From Sphingobacteriaceae bacterium (GTDB lineage: Bacteria > Bacteroidota > Bacteroidia > Sphingobacteriales > Sphingobacteriaceae), in the NCBI GenBank assembly GCA_947463785.1, contig CANHRG010000002.1:341855-405854 (forward strand): a DNA stretch of 64,000 bases, written 5' to 3'. A program made the position numbers and the translations under genes. Shown here piece by piece: positions 17,571 through 26,894 of this stretch. Each line of letters opens with the position of its first letter. The stretch's first letter is position 1. The notes below the pieces were generated by a model. The model saw only the letters and a program-made list of their open reading frames with translations, ran no database searches and was not told the DNA's origin.

Positions 17571-19136
17571 ATGCTGGATATAGAAAAATTGAACGATATG
17601 CTCGTTCCAGAGCTACGTGAGCTGGCGCAGAGTTTAGGTGTAAACGATACAGAAACACTTCGAAAACAAGAATTAATTGCTGAAATCGCTAGTCGAAGTG
17701 GGCATGAGCAGGCTAATCCGTCTACCAAAGCCGATAACGCTGAGAATGGAGAAGGGAAAACCCGTAAACGGATTAGAACATCAAAAAATGATATCGAAAA
17801 GGCTAAAGTTCCTCTAGACGATGCCAATTTGTTTCCATCCAATGGTGAAGAGCAAGATGAACCTACGCCTGAATCTGAAGCTACGGTTCCAGAAATAGTC
17901 GAAGAATCTGCTAGTACAGAGTTTCGTGAGGTACCTCCTCCAAGCGAGTTGCCTCAGCGACCAGAACGCCGCCAGCACGAAGCACACAGACCAGCTAAAA
18001 AAGAAGAATTAAACCTGGATTTCGATAATGCCATCATTAACGAAGGTATCTTAGAAATTATGCCAGATGGGTACGGTTTCCTGCGTTCATCTGATTATAA
18101 CTATTTATCATCCCCAGACGATATCTACGTTTCTCAATCTCAAATTAAATTATTTGGTTTAAAAACCGGAGATACCGTTCGTGGAAGTATCCGTCCCCCA
18201 AAAGAAGGTGAAAAATATTTCCCATTGGTACGTGTTGAAGCCATTAATGGTCGTATACCTGCCGATGTAAGAGACCGTGTTCCTTTTGATTTCTTAACCC
18301 CGCTTTTCCCAACAGAACGTTTGAACTTATTTACCGATACGGGCAATTATTCTACCCGAATCATGGATTTATTCACTCCTATTGGTAAAGGTCAGCGTGG
18401 TTTAATTGTGGCGCAGCCGAAAACCGGTAAAACCATGTTATTAAAAGATGTGGCTAATGCAATTGCCAAAAATCATCCGGAAGTTTACCTCATTATTTTA
18501 TTGATCGATGAGCGTCCGGAAGAGGTAACCGACATGTCGCGTAGTGTTCGTGCCGAGGTAATTTCTTCTACGTTCGACGAACCGGCAGAAAGACACGTAA
18601 AAATTGCCAATATTGTATTAGAGAAAGCGAAAAGAATGGTAGAATGTGGCCACGATGTGGTGATTTTGCTGGATTCTATTACTCGTTTGGCTCGTGCCTA
18701 CAATACCGTGGCTCCTGCATCTGGTAAAATTTTATCGGGTGGTGTAGATGCCAATGCACTTCACAAACCGAAACGTTTCTTCGGTGCTGCCCGTAACATC
18801 GAAGATGGTGGATCACTGACCATATTGGCTACAGCCTTAACAGAAACCGGCTCTAAAATGGATGAGGTGATTTTCGAAGAATTTAAAGGTACGGGTAACA
18901 TGGAATTGCAGTTAGACCGTAAATTATCTAACAAACGTATCTTCCCGGCCATAGATTTGACTGCCTCAAGTACGCGTCGTGATGATTTATTGTTAGATCG
19001 CGAAACCTTGCAACGTATATGGATTTTACGCAACCACTTGGCCGATATGAACTCACAGGAAGCTATGGAGTTCTTGTTGGCTCAAATGAAAGGTACCAAG
19101 TCCAACGAAGAGTTTCTGGTATCCATGAACAGTTAA
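17571..19136 (+). CDS. rho: Transcription termination factor Rho
   Basis: 521 residues, about 100 longer than the E. coli protein. An N-terminal Rho-N domain (1-45) is followed by an acidic, Pro/Glu-rich linker of about 100 residues (50-150), the RNA-binding cold-shock domain (about 155-230, [14 protein letters not shown]), and the RecA-type motor with Walker [11 protein letters not shown] and [10 protein letters not shown]. Such linker insertions are common in this phylum. It unwinds and releases untranslated RNA. The 236-base upstream gap holds a candidate promoter. pssA follows after 11 bases. Confidence 0.97.
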   Translation: MLDIEKLNDMLVPELRELAQSLGVNDTETLRKQELIAEIASRSGHEQANPSTKADNAENGEGKTRKRIRTSKNDIEKAKVPLDDANLFPSNGEEQDEPTPESEATVPEIVEESASTEFREVPPPSELPQRPERRQHEAHRPAKKEELNLDFDNAIINEGILEIMPDGYGFLRSSDYNYLSSPDDIYVSQSQIKLFGLKTGDTVRGSIRPPKEGEKYFPLVRVEAINGRIPADVRDRVPFDFLTPLFPTERLNLFTDTGNYSTRIMDLFTPIGKGQRGLIVAQPKTGKTMLLKDVANAIAKNHPEVYLIILLIDERPEEVTDMSRSVRAEVISSTFDEPAERHVKIANIVLEKAKRMVECGHDVVILLDSITRLARAYNTVAPASGKILSGGVDANALHKPKRFFGAARNIEDGGSLTILATALTETGSKMDEVIFEEFKGTGNMELQLDRKLSNKRIFPAIDLTASSTRRDDLLLDRETLQRIWILRNHLADMNSQEAMEFLLAQMKGTKSNEEFLVSMNS

Positions 19137-19147
19137 TTCATTAAATC

Positions 19148-19834
19148 ATGAAAAAACATATTCCAAACGCCATAACCTGCCTCAATTTACTCAGCGGCTG
19201 TATTGGTTTGGTTTATGCCTTCGATAACCAGTTGATTACTGCGGGTTATTTTATCTTGATTTCAGCTTTGTTCGATTTTTTTGACGGAATGTTAGCCAGA
19301 CTTCTCAAAGCCTACAGCGAGATTGGTAAAGAGTTGGATTCTCTGGCAGACATGGTCAGCTTCGGCGTACTTCCTTCAGTAATGGTGTATCAGCTATTTC
19401 GCATGGCTGCCCCAGAACAAGCTTATCTTCCATTTTTCGCCTTTCTAATTGCCATTTTTTCAGCTTTACGCTTGGCCAAATTCAATATTGATACCCGCCA
19501 AACCGAGAATTTTATTGGTTTGCCTACACCGGCAAATGCACTTTTTATACTTTCTTTGCCTCATATTGTTGCAAGTGAAACACTTGCAGAATACATCCTA
19601 AATCCGGTTATTCTAGCAATAATTACCCTAGTTATGAGTTTATTGTTGGTTGCCGAATTGCCCCTATTCTCACTCAAATTCAAAAATTTAAAATTTTCAG
19701 CTAATCTCTTCCGGTTTATCCTTTTGGGTCTATCCGTAATTCTTCTAATAATTCTTAAATTTGCAGCAATACCACTCGTAATTTTGAGCTATTTAATACT
19801 ATCATTCATTCAAAACAGCCTTCAAAGCAAATGA
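19148..19834 (+). CDS. pssA: CDP-diacylglycerol-serine O-phosphatidyltransferase
   Basis: 228 residues, a membrane protein with about seven hydrophobic segments. The CDP-alcohol phosphotransferase signature is complete: FDFFDGMLAR, then a Gly and two further Asp in IGKELDSLAD. It joins serine to CDP-diacylglycerol, giving phosphatidylserine, the precursor of phosphatidylethanolamine. It overlaps the purS start by four bases (ATGA), an unrelated pathway, so the coupling is probably just compaction. Confidence 0.95.
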   Translation: MKKHIPNAITCLNLLSGCIGLVYAFDNQLITAGYFILISALFDFFDGMLARLLKAYSEIGKELDSLADMVSFGVLPSVMVYQLFRMAAPEQAYLPFFAFLIAIFSALRLAKFNIDTRQTENFIGLPTPANALFILSLPHIVASETLAEYILNPVILAIITLVMSLLLVAELPLFSLKFKNLKFSANLFRFILLGLSVILLIILKFAAIPLVILSYLILSFIQNSLQSK

Positions 19835-20082
19835 AATTCAGTGCAGAAATCAACGTAATGCCCTTAAAAGAAATCCTAGATCCTCAAGGAAAAGCGGTTA
19901 CCGGCAGCATGAAAAATATGGGATTGGCTGAAATTCAAGAAGTCCGTATTGGCAAGCACATCAGTTTGGTTGTTGATGCCGAAAATGAAGCTATTGCTCA
20001 CGAAAAGGTAGAAGAAGCTTGCAAAAAACTCTTAGCGAATCTGATCATGGAGAGCTACGAATTCACGCTTAAAGCGCTCTAG
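19831..20082 (+). CDS. purS: Phosphoribosylformylglycinamidine synthase subunit PurS
   Basis: 83 residues, matching the small PurS subunit that bridges PurL and PurQ in purine synthesis. Typical features are the start FSAEINVMPLKEILDPQGKA, then VRIGKHISL, and the C-terminal NLIMESYEFTL. Neither purL nor purQ is in the window. Its stop shares the palindrome CTAG (20079-20082) with the facing Hpt gene, so both genes stop on the same bases. Confidence 0.93.
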   Translation: MKFSAEINVMPLKEILDPQGKAVTGSMKNMGLAEIQEVRIGKHISLVVDAENEAIAHEKVEEACKKLLANLIMESYEFTLKAL

Positions 20083-20459
20083 GCTCCCAACCCTTTCTTT
20101 ACCTCAGTTAACCGTACAAAAACGCTTTCTAGTTGTGGCTTAAGTTCTTGGTAAGCCGTAATTATTAAGTCAAAATCTTGCTCAGAACGGGCTAGCTGTT
20201 CTAGTTGAGCCATTACCTCGGTTGCGTGATCAAAACCAATAAAGGTAAATGTTGGACGAATTTTATGTGCAATTTCTGCCACAACTACGTAGTTTTTCTC
20301 ATTTAAGGCAGATTCCAATTCTTGTAAATAAATTGGCGTTTGACTCATGAAAATATCCAACATTTCCACCATAAATTCCGCACTTCCATCTGAAATTTCT
20401 TTCAAATAATTTAGATTTAATTCTACTCCAGTTCCAGAAATGGTACTTGACTTTTTCAT
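20079..20459 (-). CDS. Orphan Hpt phosphotransfer protein
   Basis: 126 residues, a lone histidine phosphotransfer domain. The phosphorylated His is H65 in AEIAHKIRPTFTFIG, preceded by the helix MLDIFMSQTPIYLQEL, the usual Hpt pattern. It would relay phosphate between a hybrid kinase and a receiver. No kinase is nearby; the only receiver protein in the window is at 9073-9453. It follows folK by 8 bases on the minus strand. Confidence 0.85.
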   Translation of the reverse strand: MKKSSTISGTGVELNLNYLKEISDGSAEFMVEMLDIFMSQTPIYLQELESALNEKNYVVVAEIAHKIRPTFTFIGFDHATEVMAQLEQLARSEQDFDLIITAYQELKPQLESVFVRLTEVKKGLGA

Positions 20460-20467
20460 ATTCAGCT

Positions 20468-20947
20468 TTATAATTTTTTCACTTCGAGCTGGCTTTCTAA
20501 TTCATCTAACAATTCTGATACCGTTTTTTTAAATACTGGGTGCACAAAGTCCGGTTCAAGTTCAGCAAGAGGTATTAACGTAAATGCTCTCTGCTGTAAG
20601 TACGGGTGTGGAATTGTAAGTTCAGAACTTGCCACAACTTCTTGATCGTAAAATAAAATATCGATGTCAATAGTCCTGGAGCCCCATTTCTCTGTTCGTT
20701 CTCTGCCCAGCTTACGCTCAATTCCTAAAATCGTTTTGAGCACTTCCAAAGGCCGTAAACTCGTTTCTAATTTAAGTACTTGGTTTATAAAATCAGGCTG
20801 ATCCGTTTTACCCCAGGCCGCTGTTTGATAACGTGATGACGACTTGATCAATTTGCCAACCTCTTCTTGAATTGCCATTCCCGCTTTGTCCAAGAAATCT
20901 AAAGAATTACCCATATTGCTTCCCAGCAATAAAAAAACCGCTGCCAT
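20468..20947 (-). CDS. folK: 2-amino-4-hydroxy-6-hydroxymethyldihydropteridine diphosphokinase
   Basis: 159 residues, normal HPPK length. LLLGSNMGN starts the protein and the catalytic/ATP region is WGSRTIDIDILFYD, with TIPHPYLQQRAFTLIPLAEL after it. It transfers pyrophosphate in folate synthesis. The window also has thyA and a DHFR gene (38631-39912), but those are 18 kb away. It is divergent from sppA. Confidence 0.96.
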   Translation of the reverse strand: MAAVFLLLGSNMGNSLDFLDKAGMAIQEEVGKLIKSSSRYQTAAWGKTDQPDFINQVLKLETSLRPLEVLKTILGIERKLGRERTEKWGSRTIDIDILFYDQEVVASSELTIPHPYLQQRAFTLIPLAELEPDFVHPVFKKTVSELLDELESQLEVKKL

Positions 20948-21033
20948 TCAGATTTTTGAATATTTTTTGTAACAAATCAAGCTATTTATCATCTTTAATA
21001 TAATCATACATAGATATAAAAATTGCACCTGAA

Positions 21034-22803
21034 ATGAAAGAATTCTTCAAGTTTGTGTTTGCATCAATGTTAGGGTTTATCCTCTCCATTTTTGTGATGG
21101 TGATCCTGATAGTTGTATTAATTATTGGCATTGTAAGCACCGCCAGCAATGAAGCAAAAGTAAGTGTAGACAAAAATTCAATTTTACACCTCAGTTTAGA
21201 CTATCCGGTAACCGAGAGAACTTCAAAGAATCCTTTTGAGAATATTGATGTTTTGGGTTTCGAAACGGAGAAAAACATTGGACTGAATGATATTCTAGCA
21301 AGCATTAAAACAGCAAAAACAGACGAAAACATCAAGGGTATATACCTCGATGTTGCCTCTATACAATCGGGCTTTGCTACCATTGAAGAAATCAGAAATG
21401 CCTTGATCGACTTTAAAAAATCGGGCAAATTCATCATTGCTTACAGCGAGGTTTATACTAAAGGAGCCTATTATCTGGCTTCAGTTGCCGACAAAGTTTA
21501 CCTAAATCCAGAGGGGATGATTGATTTTAGGGGTTTTAGTTCAGAAATTACCTTCTTTAAAGGAGCGCTCGATAAACTAGGTATTGAAGCACAAGTAATC
21601 AAAGTTGGAACTTATAAAAGTGCGGTTGAACCCTTTATTCTCGACAAAATGAGTGAAGCGAACCGTAAACAAGTTACCTCCTTTTTAGGTTCCATGTACG
21701 AACATTACCTCCAAAAAATAGGCGAAAGCCGTCGCATTTCTCGCGATTCTCTATTTACTATTGCCGACAATGCTCTAGTTCGATCAGCCAAAGATGCCGT
21801 AAAATACCGTTTAGCTGATGGACTTAAGTACAAAGACGAGATTTTAAGTGAGTTGAAAAACCTGAGTGGTATTGCCCAGAAAAAGGACCTGAATTCCGTT
21901 TCTATTGCAGATTATGCCAGTGTTGCCCACGATAACAAAACTGAACGTTCTTCCAATAGAATTGCGGTAATCTATGCGGTAGGTGAAATCATGTCGGGCC
22001 AGGGTGACGATACCTACATTGGATCTGAAGGAATTTCTCAGGCCATCAGAAAAGCTCGCTTGGATGATAAGATTAAAGCAGTGGTTTTCCGAATAAACTC
22101 ACCGGGTGGAAGCGCATTAGCATCTGATGTAATTTGGAGAGAGGTGGAACTTACCAAAAAGGTTAAACCGATTATTGTGTCTATGGGTGATGTGGCTGCA
22201 TCTGGAGGATATTATATTGCCTGTGCTGCCGATTCCATTTTCGCTCAACCCAACACAATTACTGGATCTATTGGAATTTTTAGCGTGATTCCAAACATGC
22301 AGAAGTTTTTCAATAACAAATTGGGGATTACTTTTGATGGTGTTAAGACTGGGAAATTTGCCGATATCAGCATTACCAGGCCGCTTAGAGAGGATGAAAA
22401 AATGATTATCCAAACTGAAACCAATCAGATCTATGCAAATTTCACCCAAAAAGTTGCAAATGGTCGTGGTAAAACTGCTGCTTTCATCGACAGTATTGGT
22501 CAAGGTAGAGTTTGGACAGGCGCTGAAGCCATAAAAATTGGCTTGGTTGACCGACTTGGCAACATCAACGATGCCATACACTCTGCAGCAAAAAAGGCTA
22601 AAATCAAAGAATACAAAATTGTAGAGTATCCGGCCCAAAAAGACCCATTCAAAGAACTATTTGATAGTTCTGGCGACAGAATCAGAACCTATTTCACCAA
22701 ACAAGAACTGGGTGAAAACTATACGTACTACCAACAACTGAAATCGGTTTTAAAAACTACCGGAACACAGGCCAGAATGCCTTACAATGTGGTAATTAAA
22801 TAA
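21034..22803 (+). CDS. sppA: Signal peptide peptidase SppA (67 kDa type)
   Basis: 589 residues, the long two-domain form. One membrane anchor (about 10-36) is followed by tandem peptidase S49 domains. The catalytic dyad is split as expected: Lys195 in VGTYKSAVEP (N domain) and Ser390 in VAASGGYYIA (C domain). It degrades leftover signal peptides at the membrane. It is a single gene, closed by a strong hairpin terminator at 22822-22851. Confidence 0.96.
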   Translation: MKEFFKFVFASMLGFILSIFVMVILIVVLIIGIVSTASNEAKVSVDKNSILHLSLDYPVTERTSKNPFENIDVLGFETEKNIGLNDILASIKTAKTDENIKGIYLDVASIQSGFATIEEIRNALIDFKKSGKFIIAYSEVYTKGAYYLASVADKVYLNPEGMIDFRGFSSEITFFKGALDKLGIEAQVIKVGTYKSAVEPFILDKMSEANRKQVTSFLGSMYEHYLQKIGESRRISRDSLFTIADNALVRSAKDAVKYRLADGLKYKDEILSELKNLSGIAQKKDLNSVSIADYASVAHDNKTERSSNRIAVIYAVGEIMSGQGDDTYIGSEGISQAIRKARLDDKIKAVVFRINSPGGSALASDVIWREVELTKKVKPIIVSMGDVAASGGYYIACAADSIFAQPNTITGSIGIFSVIPNMQKFFNNKLGITFDGVKTGKFADISITRPLREDEKMIIQTETNQIYANFTQKVANGRGKTAAFIDSIGQGRVWTGAEAIKIGLVDRLGNINDAIHSAAKKAKIKEYKIVEYPAQKDPFKELFDSSGDRIRTYFTKQELGENYTYYQQLKSVLKTTGTQARMPYNVVIK

Positions 22804-22821
22804 GCTTTATACTTTAATTTC

Positions 22822-22851
22822 AAAAGCCTTCCCTAATCCCGGAAGGCTTTT
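22822..22851 (+). terminator. Rho-independent terminator after sppA
   Basis: Arms AAAAGCCTTCC (22822-22832) and GGAAGGCTTTT (22841-22851) around an 8-base loop, with a T-run to 22853. The T-run merges with the promoter box of the next gene. Confidence 0.9.
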
Positions 22852-22852
22852 T

Positions 22853-22860
22853 TATTTTTG
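22853..22860 (+). promoter_or_regulatory. -7 box for the PolX-like gene, 6 bases before ATG
   Basis: TATTTTTG, an exact TAnnTTTG match. Only six bases separate it from the ATG at 22867, so the transcript would have almost no leader. It directly abuts the sppA terminator. Confidence 0.5.
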
Positions 22861-22866
22861 ACTACC

Positions 22867-24531
22867 ATGGAAAATAAAACCATTGCCCGTACGCTTCGCC
22901 TTTACAGTCAGTTATTGGATTTACACGATGAGAACCCATTCAAGATGCGTTCTGTGGCTAATGCCGCTTTTAAAGTAGACAAACTCCCCTTCCCTATAGC
23001 TTCTAAAAGTCTGGCAGAAATGGATGCTATGGATGGCATTGGAAAAAGTACTGCAGCTAAAATTTACGAGCTCATTCAGACGGGTCACATTTCAGAACTA
23101 GACGAATTACTACAAAATACACCAGCTGGCGTTGTAGAAATTTTACAGATTAAAGGAATTGGACCCAAAAAAGTATCCATTATTTGGAAAGACTTAGGCA
23201 TAGAGAGTGTAGGTGAGTTGTATTATGCCTGCAATGAAAACCGTTTGATCGAAGCTAAAGGCTTTGGGCTCAAAACGCAAGAAGAAATTCTTAAGGTAAT
23301 CGAGTTTAAAATGGCCAATAGCGGTCGGTTGCTCTACGCAAAAGTGGAAGAAACCGCAGAAAATCTGCTTAAAGAACTTCAAAAACTTTTACCGGATACT
23401 CAGCTGAGTTTGAGTGGTGAATACCGTCGTAGAATGGAAATTATCGACCAACTTGATCTACTTATTGGTATGTCTTTGGCCGATTTTAAAGAAAAAAATC
23501 CGCTTAGAGCTTTAAACCTCGAATTGGATGAATCGAATCGGGCTACAACAGCTGAAGGACTTATACTGCAATTTCATTTTTGCCTTCCGGCAGATTTTGG
23601 ATGGGAAATAATTCAAACTACCGGAAGTTCAGCTCATGTAGAAACCTTAAAACAACGGCTAATTGGCAAAGAAATCGGCACTAAAACCGAACAAGAAATT
23701 TATGCCTTAGCAGGATTAGATTATATAGAACCCGAACTCCGCGAAGGCGAAAACGAAATTGAACTTGCTGAAAAAGGCCAATTACCCAAACTTATTGAAT
23801 TTAATGACCTAAAAGGAAGTTTACACAACCACAGCACCTGGAGCGACGGCGTAAATACCTTAGAAGAAATGGCACTTTATTGTCGCGATGAATTAAAACT
23901 CGAATATCTGGGTATTTGCGACCATTCCAAATCGGCATTTTACGCCAATGGCTTGAATGAGCTACGTGTGGCTGCTCAACATCGTGAAATTGATGCACTA
24001 AATGCTAAACTAGCTCCTTTTAAAGTATTTAAAGGTATTGAATCCGATATCTTGTACGACGGCAGTCTAGATTACGATGCTAGTGTTTTAGCTTCCTTCG
24101 ATTTTGTGGTGGCATCTGTCCACTCTGTACTCAAGATGACCAAAGAAAAGGCCACAGAACGCCTGATCAAAGCCATTGAAAACCCATTTACCACTATTTT
24201 AGGACATCCCACAGGGAGATTGTTATTGAGTCGAAGCGCTTACCCAATCGACCATGCTAAAGTAATTGATGCCTGTGCTGCTAACAACGTAGTGATAGAA
24301 ATAAATGCCAATCCACTACGCTTAGATTTAGATTGGCGATGGCATCACTACGCACTTGAAAAAGGAGTTTTATTATCCATTAATCCAGACGCACACCGTA
24401 CCGAAGGTTTTTTAGACATGCATTACGGGGTTTTGGTTGGCCGAAAAGGTGGTTTAAGTGCAAAAGAATGCCTTAATGCTATGAGTTTAGCCGAAATAGA
24501 AGCCTTTTTCAAAAAGCGGAAACCCGCCTAA
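22867..24531 (+). CDS. PolX/PHP-family protein with degenerate polymerase site
   Basis: 554 residues from the ATG at 22867; the TTG at 22858 falls inside the promoter box. The order is HhH/8-kDa-like domain (about 5-150), a PolX palm/thumb region (about 160-300), then a C-terminal PHP phosphoesterase domain (about 315-550). PHP ligands look intact: LHNHSTWSDG (H320, H322), ICDHSKSA, GIESDI, SVHS, GHPTGR, DAHR. In the palm the usual GDxD reads DQLD (Gln195 before Asp197), and the later VDLR reads LQFH (Gln235). Two of three metal-binding Asp are therefore missing, so nuclease without polymerase activity is likely. Noncanonical PolX of this kind is known. Confidence 0.88.
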   Translation: MENKTIARTLRLYSQLLDLHDENPFKMRSVANAAFKVDKLPFPIASKSLAEMDAMDGIGKSTAAKIYELIQTGHISELDELLQNTPAGVVEILQIKGIGPKKVSIIWKDLGIESVGELYYACNENRLIEAKGFGLKTQEEILKVIEFKMANSGRLLYAKVEETAENLLKELQKLLPDTQLSLSGEYRRRMEIIDQLDLLIGMSLADFKEKNPLRALNLELDESNRATTAEGLILQFHFCLPADFGWEIIQTTGSSAHVETLKQRLIGKEIGTKTEQEIYALAGLDYIEPELREGENEIELAEKGQLPKLIEFNDLKGSLHNHSTWSDGVNTLEEMALYCRDELKLEYLGICDHSKSAFYANGLNELRVAAQHREIDALNAKLAPFKVFKGIESDILYDGSLDYDASVLASFDFVVASVHSVLKMTKEKATERLIKAIENPFTTILGHPTGRLLLSRSAYPIDHAKVIDACAANNVVIEINANPLRLDLDWRWHHYALEKGVLLSINPDAHRTEGFLDMHYGVLVGRKGGLSAKECLNAMSLAEIEAFFKKRKPA

Positions 24532-24541
24532 TTTAATTCCT

Positions 24542-24549
24542 TAATTTTG
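24542..24549 (+). promoter_or_regulatory. -7 box for the DUF4254 gene, 4 bases before ATG
   Basis: TAATTTTG, an exact TAnnTTTG match, ending four bases before the ATG at 24554. The expected transcription start would fall at or just after the start codon, suggesting a leaderless mRNA, unless the real promoter is further upstream. Confidence 0.45.
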
Positions 24550-24553
24550 TAAC

Positions 24554-25153
24554 ATGATCAGTACGCTTTGCAATTCCATTTTCGAACAAGCCATTAAGGA
24601 TTATCATATCCAAAACGATATCGATTTCGTTTATCAAAACCCCTATACCAACGGAAGCATAGAGTTTTTACTTTATGCTAAAAACTGGATAGATACTGCC
24701 CAATGGCACATGGAAGATGAGGTTCGCGAACCTAGTATTGCTGCTGCAGATGCCTTAACCTGGAAACGCCGTATTGATGCCTCTAACCAGGAAAGAACCG
24801 ATATGGTGGAATACATCGACTCCTATTTCCTGGAAAAATACAAACACGTTATAGCAAAATCTGGAGCTAAAGTAAATACCGAAAGTCCGGCTTGGGCAAT
24901 AGACCGGCTTTCTATCCTAGCTTTGAAAATTTACCACATGGCCGAAGAAGCCAATAGAGCATCAGCAAGTGCAGAACATCGTGAAAAATGCCAGCAAAAA
25001 CTAAATGTACTTTTAGAGCAGCGTACAGATCTTTCACAAAGCATCGACGAATTACTAGCCGATATCGAGGCCGGAAATAAGTATATGAAGGTGTATAAGC
25101 AGATGAAAATGTACAACGACCCGAGTTTAAATCCGGTGCTGTACAAGAAATAA
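24554..25153 (+). CDS. DUF4254 family protein
   Basis: 199 residues, all helical and soluble. DUF4254 hallmarks are the start ISTLCNSIFEQAIKDYH, then WHMEDEVREPSI, KRRIDASNQERTDMVEYID and INRLSIL-type repeats. The function is unknown. The helices carry conserved His, Asp, Arg and Glu residues but no known catalytic motif. It is followed after 6 bases by a GT9 glycosyltransferase, a pairing I recall from other Bacteroidota, which suggests a role in lipopolysaccharide core or other surface glycan assembly (inference). Confidence 0.85.
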   Translation: MISTLCNSIFEQAIKDYHIQNDIDFVYQNPYTNGSIEFLLYAKNWIDTAQWHMEDEVREPSIAAADALTWKRRIDASNQERTDMVEYIDSYFLEKYKHVIAKSGAKVNTESPAWAIDRLSILALKIYHMAEEANRASASAEHREKCQQKLNVLLEQRTDLSQSIDELLADIEAGNKYMKVYKQMKMYNDPSLNPVLYKK

Positions 25154-25159
25154 TTTGTC

Positions 25160-26194
25160 ATGCCTGGCCAAGCAAAAATACTTGTATTACGTTTTTCAGC
25201 CATGGGCGATGTTGCCATGACGGCGCCTGTACTACGAGAATTGCAAGAGCAAAACCCCGGATGTGAGCTAATTGTAGTGAGCAGGGCCTTGTTTGAGCCT
25301 TTTTTTGAAGGCATTCCCCGACTGAAATTTCATCCTATTGAACCGAAAGGAAAACACAAAGGATTCTTTGGCTTGCTGCGCTTATTTAATGAGCTACGCT
25401 CCTATCGTATTACCGCAGTTGCCGATTTACACCAAAATCTCAGAAGCCGGACCATTTCATCCCTATTCCGCTTTGCTGGAGTAAAAGTTGAAACACTTAA
25501 CAAGGGGCGTTCAGAAAAAAAACAGCTTACCCGAAAAGAAAATAAGTTCCTAAAACCTTTAAAACCCATGCCCGAACGCTATGCAGACATTTTCAGGGCA
25601 TTGGGATTAAAATTACAGCTTCAACATAAATTAATCCCAAATCCGGAGTCTTTACTGGGCCCAGTTTTAGCCCTAACAGGCGATAAAAAATCAACCGATC
25701 GGTGGATTGGAATAGCTCCATTTGCCCAACATTTGCAAAAGGTATATCCTCTTGAAAAAATGGAATGGATAGTAAACCAATTGGCTGAAAAAGGCTACAA
25801 ACTCTGGATATTTGGTGGAGGACAAAAAGAGCAAAAAATTGCAGAACAGTGGGAACAAGTGCACAAAAATAGCTGCTCATTGGTATGTAAATTGAGTTTG
25901 AAAGAAGAATTAAACTTAGTTTCTAATCTCGATTTGATGCTAAGTATGGATTCGGCGGGTATGCACATGGCCTCACTTAAAGGCATTCCGGTAGTTTCAA
26001 TTTGGGGTGCAACCCACCCATTTGCTGGCTTTCTGGGCTATGGCCAAGAGCTAAAAAACTGTGTACAGCTAGATTTAGCTTGCCGTCCATGTTCTGTTTA
26101 TGGCAACAAAGCCTGTTATCGGGGTGATTTTGCCTGCATGAATACGTTATCAGAAGTTGAAACATTAAAAATTATAACTGATACTTTAAGTTAA
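25160..26194 (+). CDS. Glycosyltransferase family 9 (heptosyltransferase-like)
   Basis: 344 residues with the GT-B layout of ADP-heptose transferases. The N-terminus is ILVLRFSAMGDVAMTAPVL (as in WaaC/WaaF), with the sugar-nucleotide site in the C half (LDLMLSMDSAGMHMASLKG, then VSIWGATHP) and a Cys-rich tail CRPCSVYGNKAC. It would add a heptose-like sugar to the LPS core on the inner-membrane face. It forms an operon with the DUF4254 gene. Confidence 0.92.
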   Translation: MPGQAKILVLRFSAMGDVAMTAPVLRELQEQNPGCELIVVSRALFEPFFEGIPRLKFHPIEPKGKHKGFFGLLRLFNELRSYRITAVADLHQNLRSRTISSLFRFAGVKVETLNKGRSEKKQLTRKENKFLKPLKPMPERYADIFRALGLKLQLQHKLIPNPESLLGPVLALTGDKKSTDRWIGIAPFAQHLQKVYPLEKMEWIVNQLAEKGYKLWIFGGGQKEQKIAEQWEQVHKNSCSLVCKLSLKEELNLVSNLDLMLSMDSAGMHMASLKGIPVVSIWGATHPFAGFLGYGQELKNCVQLDLACRPCSVYGNKACYRGDFACMNTLSEVETLKIITDTLS

Positions 26195-26226
26195 ATTCTT
26201 GCGTTATAATCTCAAAAATTAACGCA

Positions 26227-26859
26227 ATGAGACACTTAACATTTTTTTCAGTACTCTTTTTCTTGGCATCCAATGCCTACTCACAACTTAAGATAGGAGT
26301 TCAAGCTGGGCCCAACTTTTCAAGCATTTCGGCAGTAGAGAAAGTAAGCGATTTAAAAACAGATAAATCGTCACAAACCTCGTATCAAACCACTTTATTA
26401 GCTGAATATAAGGCTATGCCGGAATTAGCCATTGAATTGGGTGTGCAATACAGCAGACAAGGTACTAAATGGCACGATGCAGAGCAAAATACCATCAAGT
26501 TGAACTACCTAAAATTTCCACTTACACTTAGTTATCCTTTTACATTGGGTAACGGGCAAATGAAATTTGGAACCGGGGGCTATTATGCTACTGCTTTATC
26601 GGGATTTCGCATCAATGCAGGGCAAAAAGTAGAATTGGTGTTTGATTCTTCCCAGTATTCCATGTTTAAAAGAGCAGACTTGGGGATTATTTTCAAAACA
26701 GCTTATGAATTTTCAAATGGCCTAAGCCTCGCTATGGATTATCAGATGGGACTCAAAAACATCGCTTCTGAGCAAATGAGCGATTTCTTTAATTTTAAGA
26801 ATCGTGCATTTTCAATCAGTTTGGGCTATTATTTAAAATTGAATAAGACTAGACAATAG
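26227..26859 (+). CDS. PorT-like outer-membrane beta-barrel protein
   Basis: 210 residues. A signal peptide ends at NAYSQ (near residue 19). The mature protein begins LKIGVQAGPNFS, a start typical of the PorT/OmpW-like small barrels of Bacteroidota, and ends with SISLGYYLKL. About eight amphipathic strands are expected. The function is unknown. It is a tandem neighbour and probable paralogue of the next gene (35-base gap), and may belong to the DUF4254-GT9 transcription unit (32-base gap). Confidence 0.85.
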   Translation: MRHLTFFSVLFFLASNAYSQLKIGVQAGPNFSSISAVEKVSDLKTDKSSQTSYQTTLLAEYKAMPELAIELGVQYSRQGTKWHDAEQNTIKLNYLKFPLTLSYPFTLGNGQMKFGTGGYYATALSGFRINAGQKVELVFDSSQYSMFKRADLGIIFKTAYEFSNGLSLAMDYQMGLKNIASEQMSDFFNFKNRAFSISLGYYLKLNKTRQ

Positions 26860-26894
26860 TTTTCAGGTAACAGCGTTTAAATGAGAAAAACACT

